A stretch of 64,000 bases of DNA from Prevotella sp. E15-22 (GCF_023204875.1 NZ_CP096247.1:3100001-3164000); one strand, 5' to 3'; positions 16,024 to 26,529 are shown, numbered from the stretch's first letter. Notes: a model not told the origin generated them from the letters alone. Numbers and translations: made by a program.

Positions 16024-17949
16024 ATGAATATTATAAATTTAGGAATTCTTGCTCACATTGATGCAGGAAAAACTTCCGTAACCGAGAATCTGCTGTTTGC
16101 CAGTGGAGCAACGGAAAAGTGCGGCCGTGTGGATAATGGTGACACCATAACGGACTCTATGGATATAGAGAAACGTAGAGGAATTACTGTCCGGGCTTCT
16201 ACGACATCTATTATCTGGAATGGAGTGAAATGCAATATCATTGACACTCCGGGACACATGGATTTTATTGCGGAAGTGGAGCGGACATTCAAAATGCTTG
16301 ATGGAGCAGTCCTCATCTTATCCGCAAAGGAAGGCATACAAGCGCAGACAAAGTTGCTGTTCAGTACTTTACAAAAGCTGCAAATCCCGACAATTATATT
16401 TATCAATAAGATTGACCGTGCCGGTGTGAATTTGGAGCGTTTGTATATGGATATAAAAACAAATCTGTCGCAAGATGTCCTGTTTATGCAAACTATTGTC
16501 GATGGATCGGTTTATCCGGTTTGCTCCCAAACATATATAAAGGAAGAATACAAAGAATTTGTATGCAACCATGACGACGATATATTAGAACGATATTTGG
16601 CGGATAGCGAAATTTCACCGGCTGATTATTGGAATACGATAATCGCTCTTGTGGCAAAAGCCAAAGTCTATCCGGTGCTACATGGATCAGCAATGTTCAA
16701 TATCGGTATCAATGAGTTGTTGGACGCCATTTCTTCTTTTATACTTCCTCCGGCATCAGTCTCAAACAGACTTTCAGCTTATCTCTATAAGATAGAGCAT
16801 GACCCCAAAGGGCATAAAAGAAGTTTTCTTAAAATAATTGACGGAAGTCTGAGACTTCGAGACGTTGTAAGAATCAACGATTCGGAAAAATTCATCAAGA
16901 TTAAAAATCTAAAGACTATTTATCAGGGCAGAGAGATAAATGTTGATGAAGTGGGTGCCAATGATATCGCGATTGTAGAAGATATAGAAGATTTTCGAAT
17001 CGGAGATTATTTAGGTGCTAAACCTTGTTTGATTCAAGGATTATCTCATCAGCATCCCGCTCTCAAATCCTCCGTCCGGCCAAATAAGCCCGAAGAGAGA
17101 AGCAAGGTGATATCCGCTCTGAATACATTGTGGATTGAAGACCCGTCTTTGTCCTTTTCCATAAACTCATATAGTGATGAATTGGAAATCTCGTTATATG
17201 GTTTGACCCAAAAGGAAATCATACAGACATTGCTGGAAGAACGATTTTCCGTAAAGGTCCATTTTGATGAGATCAAGACTATCTACAAAGAACGACCTAT
17301 AAAAAAGGTCAATAAGATTATTCAGATCGAAGTACCACCCAACCCTTACTGGGCCACAATAGGGCTGACTCTTGAACCCTTACCGTTAGGGGCAGGGTTG
17401 CAAATCGAAAGTGACATCTCCTATGGTTATCTGAACCATTCTTTTCAAAATGCCGTTTTTGAAGGGATTCGTATGTCTTGCCAATCTGGTTTACATGGAT
17501 GGGAAGTGACAGATCTGAAAGTAACTTTTACTCAAGCCGAGTATTATAGCCCGGTAAGTACACCTGCTGATTTCAGACAGCTGACCCCTTATGTCTTCAG
17601 GCTGGCTTTGCAACAGTCAGGTGTGGACATTCTCGAACCGATGCTCTGTTTTGAGTTGCAGATACCCCAAGTAGCGAGTTCCAAAGCTATTACAGATTTG
17701 CAAAAACTGATGTCTGAGATTGAAGACATCAGTTGTAATAATGAGTGGTGTCATATTAAAGGGAAAGTTCCATTAAATACAAGTAAAGACTATGCCTCAG
17801 AAGTAAGTTCATACACTAAAGGCTTAGGCACTTTTATGGTTAAGCCGTGTGGGTATCAAATAACAAAAGGCGGTTATTCTGATAATACCCGTATGGAAGA
17901 AAAGGATAAACTTTTATTCATGTTTGAAAAATCAGTATCATCAAAATAA
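16024..17949 (+). CDS. tetQ: Tetracycline resistance ribosomal protection protein TetQ
   Basis: A 641-residue EF-G-like GTPase that removes tetracycline from the ribosome. The start is ATG 16024 ([18 protein letters not shown]); an upstream TTG is open but not used in known TetQ. Visible motifs are G1 AHIDAGKTS, switch region RRGITV, G3 DTPGHMDF and G4 NKIDRAG, followed by the EF-G domains II-V. The sequence agrees with CTnDOT-type TetQ over its whole length with few changes. It is the first gene of the tetQ-rteA-rteB operon and its stop overlaps the rteA start by one base. Confidence 0.98.
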   Translation: MNIINLGILAHIDAGKTSVTENLLFASGATEKCGRVDNGDTITDSMDIEKRRGITVRASTTSIIWNGVKCNIIDTPGHMDFIAEVERTFKMLDGAVLILSAKEGIQAQTKLLFSTLQKLQIPTIIFINKIDRAGVNLERLYMDIKTNLSQDVLFMQTIVDGSVYPVCSQTYIKEEYKEFVCNHDDDILERYLADSEISPADYWNTIIALVAKAKVYPVLHGSAMFNIGINELLDAISSFILPPASVSNRLSAYLYKIEHDPKGHKRSFLKIIDGSLRLRDVVRINDSEKFIKIKNLKTIYQGREINVDEVGANDIAIVEDIEDFRIGDYLGAKPCLIQGLSHQHPALKSSVRPNKPEERSKVISALNTLWIEDPSLSFSINSYSDELEISLYGLTQKEIIQTLLEERFSVKVHFDEIKTIYKERPIKKVNKIIQIEVPPNPYWATIGLTLEPLPLGAGLQIESDISYGYLNHSFQNAVFEGIRMSCQSGLHGWEVTDLKVTFTQAEYYSPVSTPADFRQLTPYVFRLALQQSGVDILEPMLCFELQIPQVASSKAITDLQKLMSEIEDISCNNEWCHIKGKVPLNTSKDYASEVSSYTKGLGTFMVKPCGYQITKGGYSDNTRMEEKDKLLFMFEKSVSSK

Positions 17950-20267
17950 TGGAACGATCCAGGAATTTCTATAAGACAATACGGTTGGGGTATATACTTA
18001 TCTCCGTTCTTATCGGATGTATAGCATATAATAGCTTCTATGAATGGCAGGAGATAGAAGCATTAGAACTTGACAATAAAAAAATAGACGAGTTCCGAAA
18101 AGAGATAAACAATATCAATATTCAAATGATAAAATTCTCTCTATTTGGTGAAACAATACTGGAATGGAACGATAAAGATATCGAACATTACCATGCACAG
18201 CGTATGGCAATGGACAGTATGCTCTGCCGTTTCAAAGCTACCTATCCGGCAGAGCGTATAGACAGCGTACGCCATCTTCTCGAAGATAAGGAACGGCAGA
18301 TGTGCCAAATCGTGCAGATACTTGAACAGCAACAAGCCATCAACGATAAGATACCCCGTCAAGTACCCGTAATCGCGCAGAAAAGTGTGCAAGAACAACC
18401 CAAGAAACCTAAACGAAAAGGATTCTTGGGCATCTTCGGCAAAAAGGAAGAAGCGAAACCAACTGTGACTACCACGATGCACCGTTCCTTTAACCGGAAT
18501 ATGAGAACCGAACAACAGGCGCAAAGCCGTCGCTTATCGGTTCATGCCGATAGCCTTGCCGCACGAAATGCGGAACTTAACAGGCAACTGCAAGGACTGG
18601 TTGTTCAAATAGACGGGAAAGTACAAACTGACCTACAAAAGCGGGAAGCCGAGATAACAGCCATGCGGGAACGGTCGTTCATTCAGATTGGGGGCTTGAC
18701 AGGGTTCGTTATACTGCTACTGGTCATATCATATATCATCATACACCGAAATGCCAACCGCATCAAGCGATATAAACAGGAAACCGCAGATTTAATTGAG
18801 CGACTGCAACAAATGGCAAAGCGAAACGAGGCACTGATAGCCTCTCGCAAGAAAGCCGTTCATACCATTACCCATGAATTACGTACACCACTGACGGCAA
18901 TAACGGGTTATGCCGGACTGATGCGGAAAGACTGCAATACGGATAAAACCGGGACGTATATCCGAAACATTCAGGAATCTTCTGACCGCATGCGTGAAAT
19001 GCTGAACACCCTGCTGAATTTTTTCCGGCTGGACAACGGCAAGGAACAGCCTAATTTCTCCGCATGTAGGATTTCCGCAATCACACATACGCTCGAAACG
19101 GAGTTTATGCCAATCGCCATAAACAAAGGACTGACTCTGACAATACATTGCCACAAGGATGCCTTTGTATGTACAGATAAGGAACGCATCTTGCAAATCG
19201 GGAACAACCTGCTGTCCAACGCTATCAAGTTCACGGAGAACGGCAGTGTTTCTTTGCGGGCAGATTATGATAACGGTCTGCTGAAACTTATCGTCGAAGA
19301 TACGGGTACAGGTATGACCGAAGAGGAACAGCAACGGGTATTCGGGGCGTTTGAACGTCTGTCAAACGCTGCCGCAAAGGATGGCTTCGGATTAGGTCTT
19401 TCCATTGTTCAGCGTATTGTGACAATGCTCGGCGGCACAATCCGTCTGGAGAGCGATAAAGGCAAAGGTAGCCGTTTCACGGTGGAAATCCCCATGCAGA
19501 CAGCCGAGGAACTACCGGAACGGATAAATCAAACACAGGTTCATCATAACCATACATTCCACGATGTGGTTGCCATCGACAATGACGAAGTGCTGCTCCT
19601 GATGCTGAAAGAAATGTATGCACAGGAAGGGATACACTGCGATACCTGCACCAATGCTGCGGAGCTGATGGAACTGATACGAAAAAAGGAATACAGCCTT
19701 CTTCTGACGGATCTGAATATGCCGGATATAAACGGTTTCGAGTTGCTGGAACTGTTGCGCACTTCCAACGTTGGCAATTCAAGGGATATCCCGGTAATCG
19801 TGACAACCGCTTCGGGCAGTTGCGGCAAAGAGGAACTTATAGAACATGGATTCACAGAATGCCTGTTCAAGCCGTTCTCCATATCTGAACTGATGGAGAT
19901 TTCAAATAAATGCGCCATGAATGCGGCACAAAATGAAAAGCCGGGTTTCACCTCCCTGCTATCCTACGGCAATGAAGCCGTCATGCTGGAGAAATTGATA
20001 ACGGAAACAGAAAAGGAAATGCAGTCGCTCAGGTATGCGGAACAACGGAAAGACCTTCCGGAACTGGACGCCCTAACACACCACCTGCGCAGCTCTTGGG
20101 AGATACTCCGTGCCGACAGACCGTTGAGGGAACTTTATAAACTGATTCATCACAATGGCACACCTGACGACAAAGCAATAGGCAATGCCGTAAGAGCTGT
20201 GCTGGATAAGGGTTCGGAGATAATCCGGCTGGCAAAAGAAGAAAGGAAGAAATACAACAATGGATAA
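17949..20267 (+). CDS. rteA: Hybrid sensor kinase RteA
   Basis: A 772-residue hybrid kinase. It has an N-terminal membrane helix (about 11-28), a periplasmic or coiled-coil region with a basic KPKRKGFLGIFGKKE stretch, a second helix (about 240-262), a HisKA domain with the His in VHTITHELRTPLTA, HATPase boxes (NNLLSNAIKFTENG, DTGTGMTEEE, GFGLGLSIVQR), a receiver (LLLTDLNMPDINGFEL) and a C-terminal HPt-like domain (HHLRSS). It matches RteA of CTnDOT, which acts with RteB to start the excision and transfer cascade when tetracycline is present. It overlaps rteB by 8 bases. It appears intact. Confidence 0.95.
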   Translation: MERSRNFYKTIRLGYILISVLIGCIAYNSFYEWQEIEALELDNKKIDEFRKEINNINIQMIKFSLFGETILEWNDKDIEHYHAQRMAMDSMLCRFKATYPAERIDSVRHLLEDKERQMCQIVQILEQQQAINDKIPRQVPVIAQKSVQEQPKKPKRKGFLGIFGKKEEAKPTVTTTMHRSFNRNMRTEQQAQSRRLSVHADSLAARNAELNRQLQGLVVQIDGKVQTDLQKREAEITAMRERSFIQIGGLTGFVILLLVISYIIIHRNANRIKRYKQETADLIERLQQMAKRNEALIASRKKAVHTITHELRTPLTAITGYAGLMRKDCNTDKTGTYIRNIQESSDRMREMLNTLLNFFRLDNGKEQPNFSACRISAITHTLETEFMPIAINKGLTLTIHCHKDAFVCTDKERILQIGNNLLSNAIKFTENGSVSLRADYDNGLLKLIVEDTGTGMTEEEQQRVFGAFERLSNAAAKDGFGLGLSIVQRIVTMLGGTIRLESDKGKGSRFTVEIPMQTAEELPERINQTQVHHNHTFHDVVAIDNDEVLLLMLKEMYAQEGIHCDTCTNAAELMELIRKKEYSLLLTDLNMPDINGFELLELLRTSNVGNSRDIPVIVTTASGSCGKEELIEHGFTECLFKPFSISELMEISNKCAMNAAQNEKPGFTSLLSYGNEAVMLEKLITETEKEMQSLRYAEQRKDLPELDALTHHLRSSWEILRADRPLRELYKLIHHNGTPDDKAIGNAVRAVLDKGSEIIRLAKEERKKYNNG

Positions 20268-23200
20268 GATAAAAATCATCGTGGTGGAGGACAACATCGT
20301 GTATTGCGAGTTTGTCTGTAACCTGCTGGCACGTGAGGGATTCCGTACCGTGCAGGCTTTCCACCTCTCGACAGCGAGGAAACTTCTGCAACAAGCCGCT
20401 GACGGGGACATCGTGGTTTCAGACCTGCGCCTACCTGACGGCAATGGTATCGACCTGTTGCGTTGGATGCGCAAAGAGGGTATGACGCAGCCGTTCATCA
20501 TCATGACCGACTATGCCGAAGTGCATACGGCGGTTGAAAGTATGAAACTCGGCTCGCTGGACTACATACCCAAACAACTCGTGGAGGACAAACTCGTGCC
20601 TCTTCTCCGTACCATACTGAAAGAGCGGAATATCGGGCGGAGCCGTATGCCCGTGTTTGCCCGTGACGGTTCCGCCTTCCGGAAAATCATGCACCGGATA
20701 AGGCTGGTAGCACCAACCGACATGAGCGTACTGATATTCGGAGAGAACGGCACGGGCAAGGAGCATATCGCCCACCATCTGCATGATAAAAGCAAACGTT
20801 CCGGCAAGCCGTTCGTGGCTGTGGACTGCGGATCGTTAAACAAAGAGCTTGCTCCATCGGCATTTTTCGGACACGTCAAAGGCGCATTCACCGGTGCGGA
20901 CAGTGCCAAGAAAGGATATTTCCATGAAGCCGAAGGCGGCACGCTGTTTTTGGACGAAGTGGGCAACCTCGCACCGGAAACCCAACAGATGCTTCTGCGT
21001 GCCATACAGGAGCGGCGATACCGCCCCGTTGGTGACAGGACGGATAGAAGTTTCAATGTCCGTATTATCGCTGCCACCAACGAGAATCTGGAAAAGGCGG
21101 TCAATGAAAAGCGTTTCCGGCAGGACTTGCTGTACCGTCTGCACGACTTCGATATAACCGTTCCGCCGCTGCGTGATTGTCAGGAAGACATCATGCCGCT
21201 GGCAGAGTTTTTCCGCGAGATTGCCAATAATGAATTGGAGTGCAAGGTTAGCGGATTCAGCTCCGAAGCACGGAAAGCGTTGCTGACCCATTCATGGCCG
21301 GGCAACGTGCGCGAGCTTCGGCAGAAAATCATGGACGTGACGCTGGAGGACGGACTGAAGCGGTTGCCGGGCGTGGACGTGTCGAAGAACGGCGGCATCA
21401 GCTACATGGGCAAGCCCATCTCGCAGTTCAACATCGAGGGCATGGACCTGCTGGGCGGCAAGTACAACCTGGCGACGCGGAACATCCCGGCGGACTATGT
21501 GACGCAGGTGGAGATAGTGCGTAATCATCACAGCCGACGGGTGGAGAAGGACGTGCCGAGCAACGAGGTGTCGATGAACATCAAACTGTCGAACAAGGCG
21601 AAGTTTAAGCCGTTCGGGCAGGAGGAGGCGGGAGCAGGCTATATGGAGGACGGTGATGACAGGCTGCAAGCCCTCCTCGGTCTGACGGGCATGATGTTCA
21701 CGAACAAGTTCCAGACCATCTGTTCGGTGAAGGGCGGCAACTACAAGGGCTTTGCACGGGCCGACATGTACGACCACTTCGGCGGTTCGGACGTGAGTAC
21801 CCGCGCCACAAGCCTGTTTGGCGGCTTCGACGGCGGTGCGCCTCCGCAGGGGCAGTACCTCTACCAGCGCAACGGCATGGCGACGGTGAACGGCATCCTG
21901 CGCACGGACTCGTTCACGACCATGAAGGTGAACGCCGACTACTGTTACCACCGCGCCACGCACGACATCAGCCAGAGCACGACGTACCTTGCCGACGGCG
22001 GCGATTACGTGAACGTGAGCGAACAGACGTCGCCGCTGACGAAGATTCATCTGCCGAAGCTGTCAATGAACTATCTGAAGAACGCCGACCGCGTGTATCT
22101 CAGCGAGACGTTTGTCTTGAAGGGAAAGTTTGAGCAGAATGAGGGGGATGTGGTGGCTAATCAGCAGTCGGTGGAGCAGCGACGGAAGACATCATCGTTT
22201 GAGTTGGGCAATGAACTCTTCTGGATGGGCAGGACGGAGAAGGGCGCACGGCGACACGTCCATGCCAACGTGTCGTTCAAGCGGACACCGACGTTGCGGC
22301 TGTCGTTCAGCCAAGACGGTACGGACTATGGGCAGACGGCGCAGTCCTCTACGCTCAGCATGAACGTCGGCTCGTCGTTCCAAATCCCCATCGGCAAGTC
22401 GTTCCGCCTGAATCTGCCCGTCAGCGTGTCCGCAATGTATGACGATTTGGAAACCTATCGCATGGCAACCGGCGACCAAAACGACATTCGCGGCTGGGCC
22501 TTCACGCCAACCCTCAACCCCGGCTTCGAGATTCATTCCAAGAACCGCCGCTTCTACCTGAGTGCGGGCATCGGGGCCGCGCTGAAGGGGCTGTACTACA
22601 ATAAGCTGAACTACACCAAGCCCGTGCTCAATCCCTCGATGGGCATCAATTATACCTTCTCGGCCAACAGCAAGCTGTCGTTCTCGACGGGCTACACGAC
22701 TTCCATCGGCGACATGATGACGCTGCTGACGGAGCCGATGCAGGTGGACTACCGCTCGGTGCGCACCTCGTCGGGCATCATCGGCGAGTCCAACACGTGG
22801 CACACGTCGGGCGACTGGAAGTGGCAACTGCCCATGCAGTACTTCACGCTGAGCCTCGCAGCTACCCACAGCGAAGGCAAGCAGAACACGCTCACGTCGC
22901 AGTCGGTCAGCGGCATCGACGTGAGCAGCACGGCCCTGCTCCGCGACTCCCGCAGCCGCTCCACCAGTTTCTCCGCTTCCGTCACGAAGAACATCCCCAC
23001 GCTCTTTGCCAAGCTCGGTGCCGACGGCAGCTACAGCTTCGGCAGCGGCGAACAGGCAATTTCCTCCTCTATGGGGGGAGGTCAGGAGGAGGCCACCGTC
23101 ATCGACACCCGCACGAACAGCTACGCCCTACATGGCAACGCCACCATCACCCCCGTCCCCTGGCTCGAACTGCGGTACGACATCAATTACGGGTGGTCGC

Positions 23201-23526
23201 GCTCGCGCTATTCCGAAGAGAGCAACACTACGACCTCCCTCACCCACAGCGGTGCCGTCCACATCTTCCCCATCGCCACCCTCGACCTCTCACTGGATTA
23301 CGACCACGTGCGCCGTCAGCTCACCGCCGACCAATACAAGCGCATGTCCCTCTTCAACGCCTCCGCCCAGTACAAATTCAAGCGCCTCGTCCTCCGCCTC
23401 GAACTCGACAACCTCCTGAACCAGCGCCACTACGCCTACACCCTCTTCAACGGCATCAACACCTACACCTACGACTACGCCCTCTGCGGTCGCACCGCCC
23501 TGCTCCGCGCCACGTTTAAGTTATAA
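20260..23526 (+). CDS. Chimeric frame: truncated RteB fused to TonB-dependent receptor fragment
   Basis: Residues 1-358 are RteB: receiver (VVSDLRLPDGNG), sigma-54 AAA+ domain with Walker A GENGTGKEH, GAFTGA and Walker B TLFLDEVGN, ending in SWPGNVRELRQKIM. The Fis-type DNA-binding domain that should follow is gone. From base 21334 the frame continues without a stop into 730 residues of an outer-membrane receptor: a plug piece (EDGLKRLPGVDVSKNG, FNIEGMDLLGG, RNIPADYVTQVE) and a full beta-barrel. This half has lost its own signal peptide and regulatory domain. Base composition shifts to clearly more G+C-rich at the joint. RteB needs its DNA-binding domain to activate rteC, so regulation is probably broken; the barrel cannot reach the outer membrane without a signal peptide. 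Deletion in the element or an assembly error are both possible. Confidence 0.85.
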   Translation: MDKIKIIVVEDNIVYCEFVCNLLAREGFRTVQAFHLSTARKLLQQAADGDIVVSDLRLPDGNGIDLLRWMRKEGMTQPFIIMTDYAEVHTAVESMKLGSLDYIPKQLVEDKLVPLLRTILKERNIGRSRMPVFARDGSAFRKIMHRIRLVAPTDMSVLIFGENGTGKEHIAHHLHDKSKRSGKPFVAVDCGSLNKELAPSAFFGHVKGAFTGADSAKKGYFHEAEGGTLFLDEVGNLAPETQQMLLRAIQERRYRPVGDRTDRSFNVRIIAATNENLEKAVNEKRFRQDLLYRLHDFDITVPPLRDCQEDIMPLAEFFREIANNELECKVSGFSSEARKALLTHSWPGNVRELRQKIMDVTLEDGLKRLPGVDVSKNGGISYMGKPISQFNIEGMDLLGGKYNLATRNIPADYVTQVEIVRNHHSRRVEKDVPSNEVSMNIKLSNKAKFKPFGQEEAGAGYMEDGDDRLQALLGLTGMMFTNKFQTICSVKGGNYKGFARADMYDHFGGSDVSTRATSLFGGFDGGAPPQGQYLYQRNGMATVNGILRTDSFTTMKVNADYCYHRATHDISQSTTYLADGGDYVNVSEQTSPLTKIHLPKLSMNYLKNADRVYLSETFVLKGKFEQNEGDVVANQQSVEQRRKTSSFELGNELFWMGRTEKGARRHVHANVSFKRTPTLRLSFSQDGTDYGQTAQSSTLSMNVGSSFQIPIGKSFRLNLPVSVSAMYDDLETYRMATGDQNDIRGWAFTPTLNPGFEIHSKNRRFYLSAGIGAALKGLYYNKLNYTKPVLNPSMGINYTFSANSKLSFSTGYTTSIGDMMTLLTEPMQVDYRSVRTSSGIIGESNTWHTSGDWKWQLPMQYFTLSLAATHSEGKQNTLTSQSVSGIDVSSTALLRDSRSRSTSFSASVTKNIPTLFAKLGADGSYSFGSGEQAISSSMGGGQEEATVIDTRTNSYALHGNATITPVPWLELRYDINYGWSRSRYSEESNTTTSLTHSGAVHIFPIATLDLSLDYDHVRRQLTADQYKRMSLFNASAQYKFKRLVLRLELDNLLNQRHYAYTLFNGINTYTYDYALCGRTALLRATFKL

Positions 23527-23608
23527 GATAGTTAAAACAGTTAGTAAATAAAAGAAGATCAGTTAAACAAACAAAGTAATTTTTGTTCAAAAGTCCTATA
23601 GGCACCTA

Positions 23609-23641
23609 AGCCCCGTCGCGTCGTGATGACGAGACGGGGCT
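23609..23641 (+). terminator. Hairpin after the chimeric gene
   Basis: AGCCCCGTC (23609-23617) pairs perfectly with GACGGGGCT (23633-23641), with a second small stem in the loop. No strong T run follows, so it is either a weak terminator or the 3' structure of the receptor gene brought in with the fragment. Confidence 0.55.
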
Positions 23642-23809
23642 GTCAAGATTTATTAAATGGTTGCTGCGCAAATATGCGGTCAGTGACCATTTTTGTTAGC
23701 TGCTCAAAAAAAGGAATCCGATTTGTACTGATGCCAGATTGACAACGACGGTGCAACATAAGCTTTCTGTTTTCGCTATACTGCTGAAGTTTTTGTTACT
23801 ATGAGAGGG

Positions 23810-24672
23810 GCTGTTCTGTCCACAGCATTATCCAGGTGAAACTGCCATTGAAGACTTGCCGAGGGGGTGGCCCCCTCCAATCGAACGAAGCGATGATAGG
23901 GGTATTAGGCTGCCCCTCTCTATCGTTGAGTGGACAGAGGCAAGCCTCTGTTGCGTAACGGACTTCGGTTGATGTTTCTTGCTTTCTGCCACATTGCTTG
24001 CAAATTGGGTTGGTTAGCCTCCCATGCCTCGAATGTTGGCAGGGGTATTAGGCTACCCATCCTTACCGTCGAATGGCTAACGGAGCGAGCTCCGACGTGT
24101 CGGAAACGACTCTCGTAAGCCACGTAAAAATGCTGCGGATTTTATCATCATGCGACGCTTGCGTCGAACAGTGTTTTGAAAAAACGCTAAGCCTAATAAG
24201 AGTTAACAGAAATTAACTCGGTTCAGGAGTACAGATTCTGCTGCGCGGAGCAAGCTCGTTTGAAGTATGGGAAAGAAGTTGCCCTGGTATCATCTTGCTA
24301 CCAGATTTCATTCGTGCAGATGACAGTCGCTTGAAGAGTTTTCATAGTCACTACAAACCCCATTGCTTGCAATTTTATCTGGTCTGTCTTCCAAGTCCCG
24401 AATGAGGATTGGGGAATTAGGCTTCCCATGACTTTGAAAAAGTGGCATCGGCAAGCCGATTAGACTGACTGGATAAAATTGCCAGAGATTAATCGCTGCC
24501 ATTCATGGCCGACCATGTGTGGGAACACCTTCATGCCAGATTCCATGACCTCTGCTTGCAGAATTATCTGGTCAAATCTCCGTCCGATGAAAATCGGAAC
24601 GGGTAGTGAGCTTCCCGATACTGTAAAAATGTGGCACATGGGCAAGCCCAGTGCCCGTAGGTTTGAAAAATA
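23810..24672. repeat. Four-unit stem-loop array, non-coding
   Basis: Four hairpins with C/G stems and a shared loop recur: GGGG-TATTAGGCTG-CCCC (23899-23916), GGGG-TATTAGGCTA-CCC (24042-24058), GGGG-AATTAGGCTT-CCC (24411-24427) and CGGG-TAGTGAGCTT-CCCG (24600-24617). At least three sit at the tip of a larger arm: CTGTCCAC 23816-23823 with 23930-23937, GTTAGCC 24013-24019 with 24075-24081, GCAATTTTATC 24369-24379 with 24472-24482. Units also share TGCTTGCA. No convincing frame crosses the region. The function is unknown; structured RNA, recombination sites or a transfer origin are open options. Confidence 0.6.
24200..24219. repeat. Short perfect hairpin within stem-loop region
   Basis: GAGTTAA and TTAACTC form a 7-bp stem around a 6-base loop. 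It lies between the second and third unit of the stem-loop array and is not part of the shared pattern. Confidence 0.5.
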
Positions 24673-24679
24673 ACTATAC

Positions 24680-25045
24680 AGGTGTGGATGGATGGCCTTG
24701 CCAGCGTGTAAGCCTCTACAAAGACTCGAAAATGGCTTCAGGAAGCGTCAAAATCCTTTCGTGGGTAATGACACATCTGGGATGGCAAAACCACGAATTA
24801 GAGCATTTCTGAGGCTTCTGGGGCTTTGCTGCTTGAATGACAAGACATCGCATCGGTTTCAGGGCGAGAACATTTCCGACGGCCTACTGTCGCAAATCTT
24901 TGAAAGAAGGGAAAAGGAAAATGAGCAATTGGGATGGTGATTGACTGGAAATCTGCTGTGCATCCCAAGCCCAATGCCGTTGTAAGATTTGCTGCGCATT
25001 TACCACATCCGTAAAATGCAAGATGGAACCACCCTTTGGTTTCAG
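24680..25045. other. Non-coding stretch between arrays
   Basis: About 370 bases with no gene I can support. A frame at 24692-24940 is open but has no ribosome site, no recognisable motif and lies in the repeat-rich region. Partial echoes of the TGCTTG repeat (GCTGCTTG near 24829) suggest decayed units of the upstream array. Confidence 0.4.
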
Positions 25046-25054
25046 ACTGTATAT

Positions 25055-25362
25055 CACCTATAGGGCTATACTCAATATGGGTTATACAAATGGCAGCCAC
25101 AAAAGAGATTGCAGAAACTCCGCTAATGTATAACCGTATATCTATATAAGGCTATACATTGCAAAGCCGTCGCGCCAAATGTAAAGCTATATGCCTATAT
25201 CCCTGTACATTCATACATGCTATAACCCTATACGGAAAATAAGCCTATACTTGGTATATGCTAATACTGAATATACCCCTATACGTTGTGGATGTGTATA
25301 TGCCTATAGGCTTATACTCTTTCATAGTGTATAGGTATGCCATCGTTATATGGCTATACAAA
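25055..25362. repeat. Iteron-like array of GGCTATAC / CCTATA words
   Basis: In about 300 bases the words CCTATA, GCTATA, GGTATA and their complements recur at least a dozen times in both orientations, for example CCTATAGGGCTATAC near 25058, AAGGCTATAC near 25148, GCCTATAC near 25242, CCCCTATACG near 25276 and TATATGGCTATACA at 25347-25360. The last form recurs as TATATGGTTATACA just upstream of the winged-helix gene start at 26943. Such arrays are typical binding sites for a plasmid-type initiator or partition protein. Confidence 0.65.
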
Positions 25363-25426
25363 AAAATGCAGACACGGAACCAACATTCAGTTCGGTGTCT
25401 GCACAAAAGGAGGAATCGTGTAACGG

Positions 25427-25861
25427 TCAGAAGAGTTCTTCAGACGACTGATTGGGTTCAATCAGAATTGGGCCACGCTTCTTTTCGTATTTGCAAATGC
25501 ACTTGGTGAACATGCTTTCAACGACAGCCCTTACAGTCAAGTGCTCCTGCCAGGCGATAGCCCTTACCTTTGATATGATGTCTTTGTCACAGATGCAAGA
25601 GAAGTGGCCGACCTTATCAGGGGTTGAGCCATCGACACTGACATCGCCTTTTCTCCTGCGTCCACGCTTGCGGACAGGCTTCTCTGCCGTATCAGGTTCA
25701 TGCTCTTCCTGCATGGGCTGTTGCACGGATAGTGTTTGGAGAACTGCTTCACTCTGCTCCTTAATGGAAGAAGTATCTTCCAGACTATTCTGCGGCTCTG
25801 TTTTCTGCTCTGTTGATGGCTTTTTGCCGAAGATTTCATTGAAAGCGTTGTCTGGATCCAT
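25427..25861 (-). CDS. DUF3408-like mobile element protein
   Basis: A 144-residue protein with an acidic, low-complexity N-terminus, a basic linker (VRKRGRRRKGD) and a C-terminal helical domain (ISKVRAIAWQEHLTVRAVVESMF) like the DUF3408 proteins found next to ParA in Bacteroidetes conjugative elements. The C-terminal part resembles a ribbon-helix-helix arrangement, so DNA binding, possibly as a ParB-like partner, is likely but not shown. Its start overlaps the ParA stop by one base, which implies coupled translation. Confidence 0.75.
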   Translation of the reverse strand: MDPDNAFNEIFGKKPSTEQKTEPQNSLEDTSSIKEQSEAVLQTLSVQQPMQEEHEPDTAEKPVRKRGRRRKGDVSVDGSTPDKVGHFSCICDKDIISKVRAIAWQEHLTVRAVVESMFTKCICKYEKKRGPILIEPNQSSEELF

Positions 25862-26523
25862 TATTCTGCACCTCCTTTCTGCAATTCATTGATAACAGGT
25901 TCAAAGGCATACTTGACTGCATTCCTCTGATAGGTAGTAAGCGGAAACAGCGTATTATAGTCGCCGATGACCACGCTGCGCTTTATCCTCGGTGTTATCG
26001 TGCCATAGGCTTTCAATTGCTCAATGGCCTTGTCTCTTTCCTGCTGGAGGTGTTCACGCCTTTCCTCGACCGACACAATGCCATTGGGGACGAAGAATAT
26101 CTTCGCTCCGAAGTGAGCTTTGAATACCTCGCAGAACATCTGGGTGGCATCAAGCGTATCGCTGTCATAATGGATAGGTACTACAGCAATGTCAGCACAT
26201 GAGTAGATGACTTTGAGGTTCGGGTCAACGAGGTTACCCGGACAGTCAATGATGATGTCGTAGGGCAGTTGCTTCAGTTTCGACATGATTTGCGTCACCT
26301 CTTCTGTAGTCCTGCCCCAGAACGTTTCAATCTCCCAGGGCAGACTGGCATCGGGATTATGCTGAAGGTCACGCTTACGATGACGGAACAGGGACTGCTG
26401 AAGGTCGGCATCGACTACGGCGACGTTTCTGCCGATATTGGCAAGGTTGGTGGCAAAGACACCACAAAGGGTTGTCTTTCCGACACCTCCCTTTACGTTA
26501 GTGTATAATACAATCTTTCCCAT
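25861..26523 (-). CDS. ParA-family ATPase
   Basis: The 220-residue protein has the deviant Walker A motif KGGVGKTT near residue 11, the A' motif VVDADLQQS and a Walker B-type DCPG. This is the ParA/MinD family of partition ATPases. In Bacteroidetes mobile elements such genes sit beside DUF3408 genes. It lies between that gene and a winged-helix gene, in an operon read toward the iteron-like array, so plasmid-type maintenance is a good inference. Confidence 0.93.
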   Translation of the reverse strand: MGKIVLYTNVKGGVGKTTLCGVFATNLANIGRNVAVVDADLQQSLFRHRKRDLQHNPDASLPWEIETFWGRTTEEVTQIMSKLKQLPYDIIIDCPGNLVDPNLKVIYSCADIAVVPIHYDSDTLDATQMFCEVFKAHFGAKIFFVPNGIVSVEERREHLQQERDKAIEQLKAYGTITPRIKRSVVIGDYNTLFPLTTYQRNAVKYAFEPVINELQKGGAE

Positions 26524-26529
26524 AGTTGT

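Noticed and set aside
21334..23526. Reading the receptor fragment as a complete separate gene
   Set aside because: There is no signal peptide, start site or regulatory domain; the sequence begins in the plug region at the RteB joint.
23810..24672. Integron attC sites
   Set aside because: The arms do not end in the GTTRRRY core words and no integron-type integrase with the extra helix is seen; the only recombinase is a Bacteroidetes transposon type.
24692..24940. 82-codon frame in the repeat region
   Set aside because: No ribosome site, motif or coding pattern; it overlaps decayed repeat sequence.
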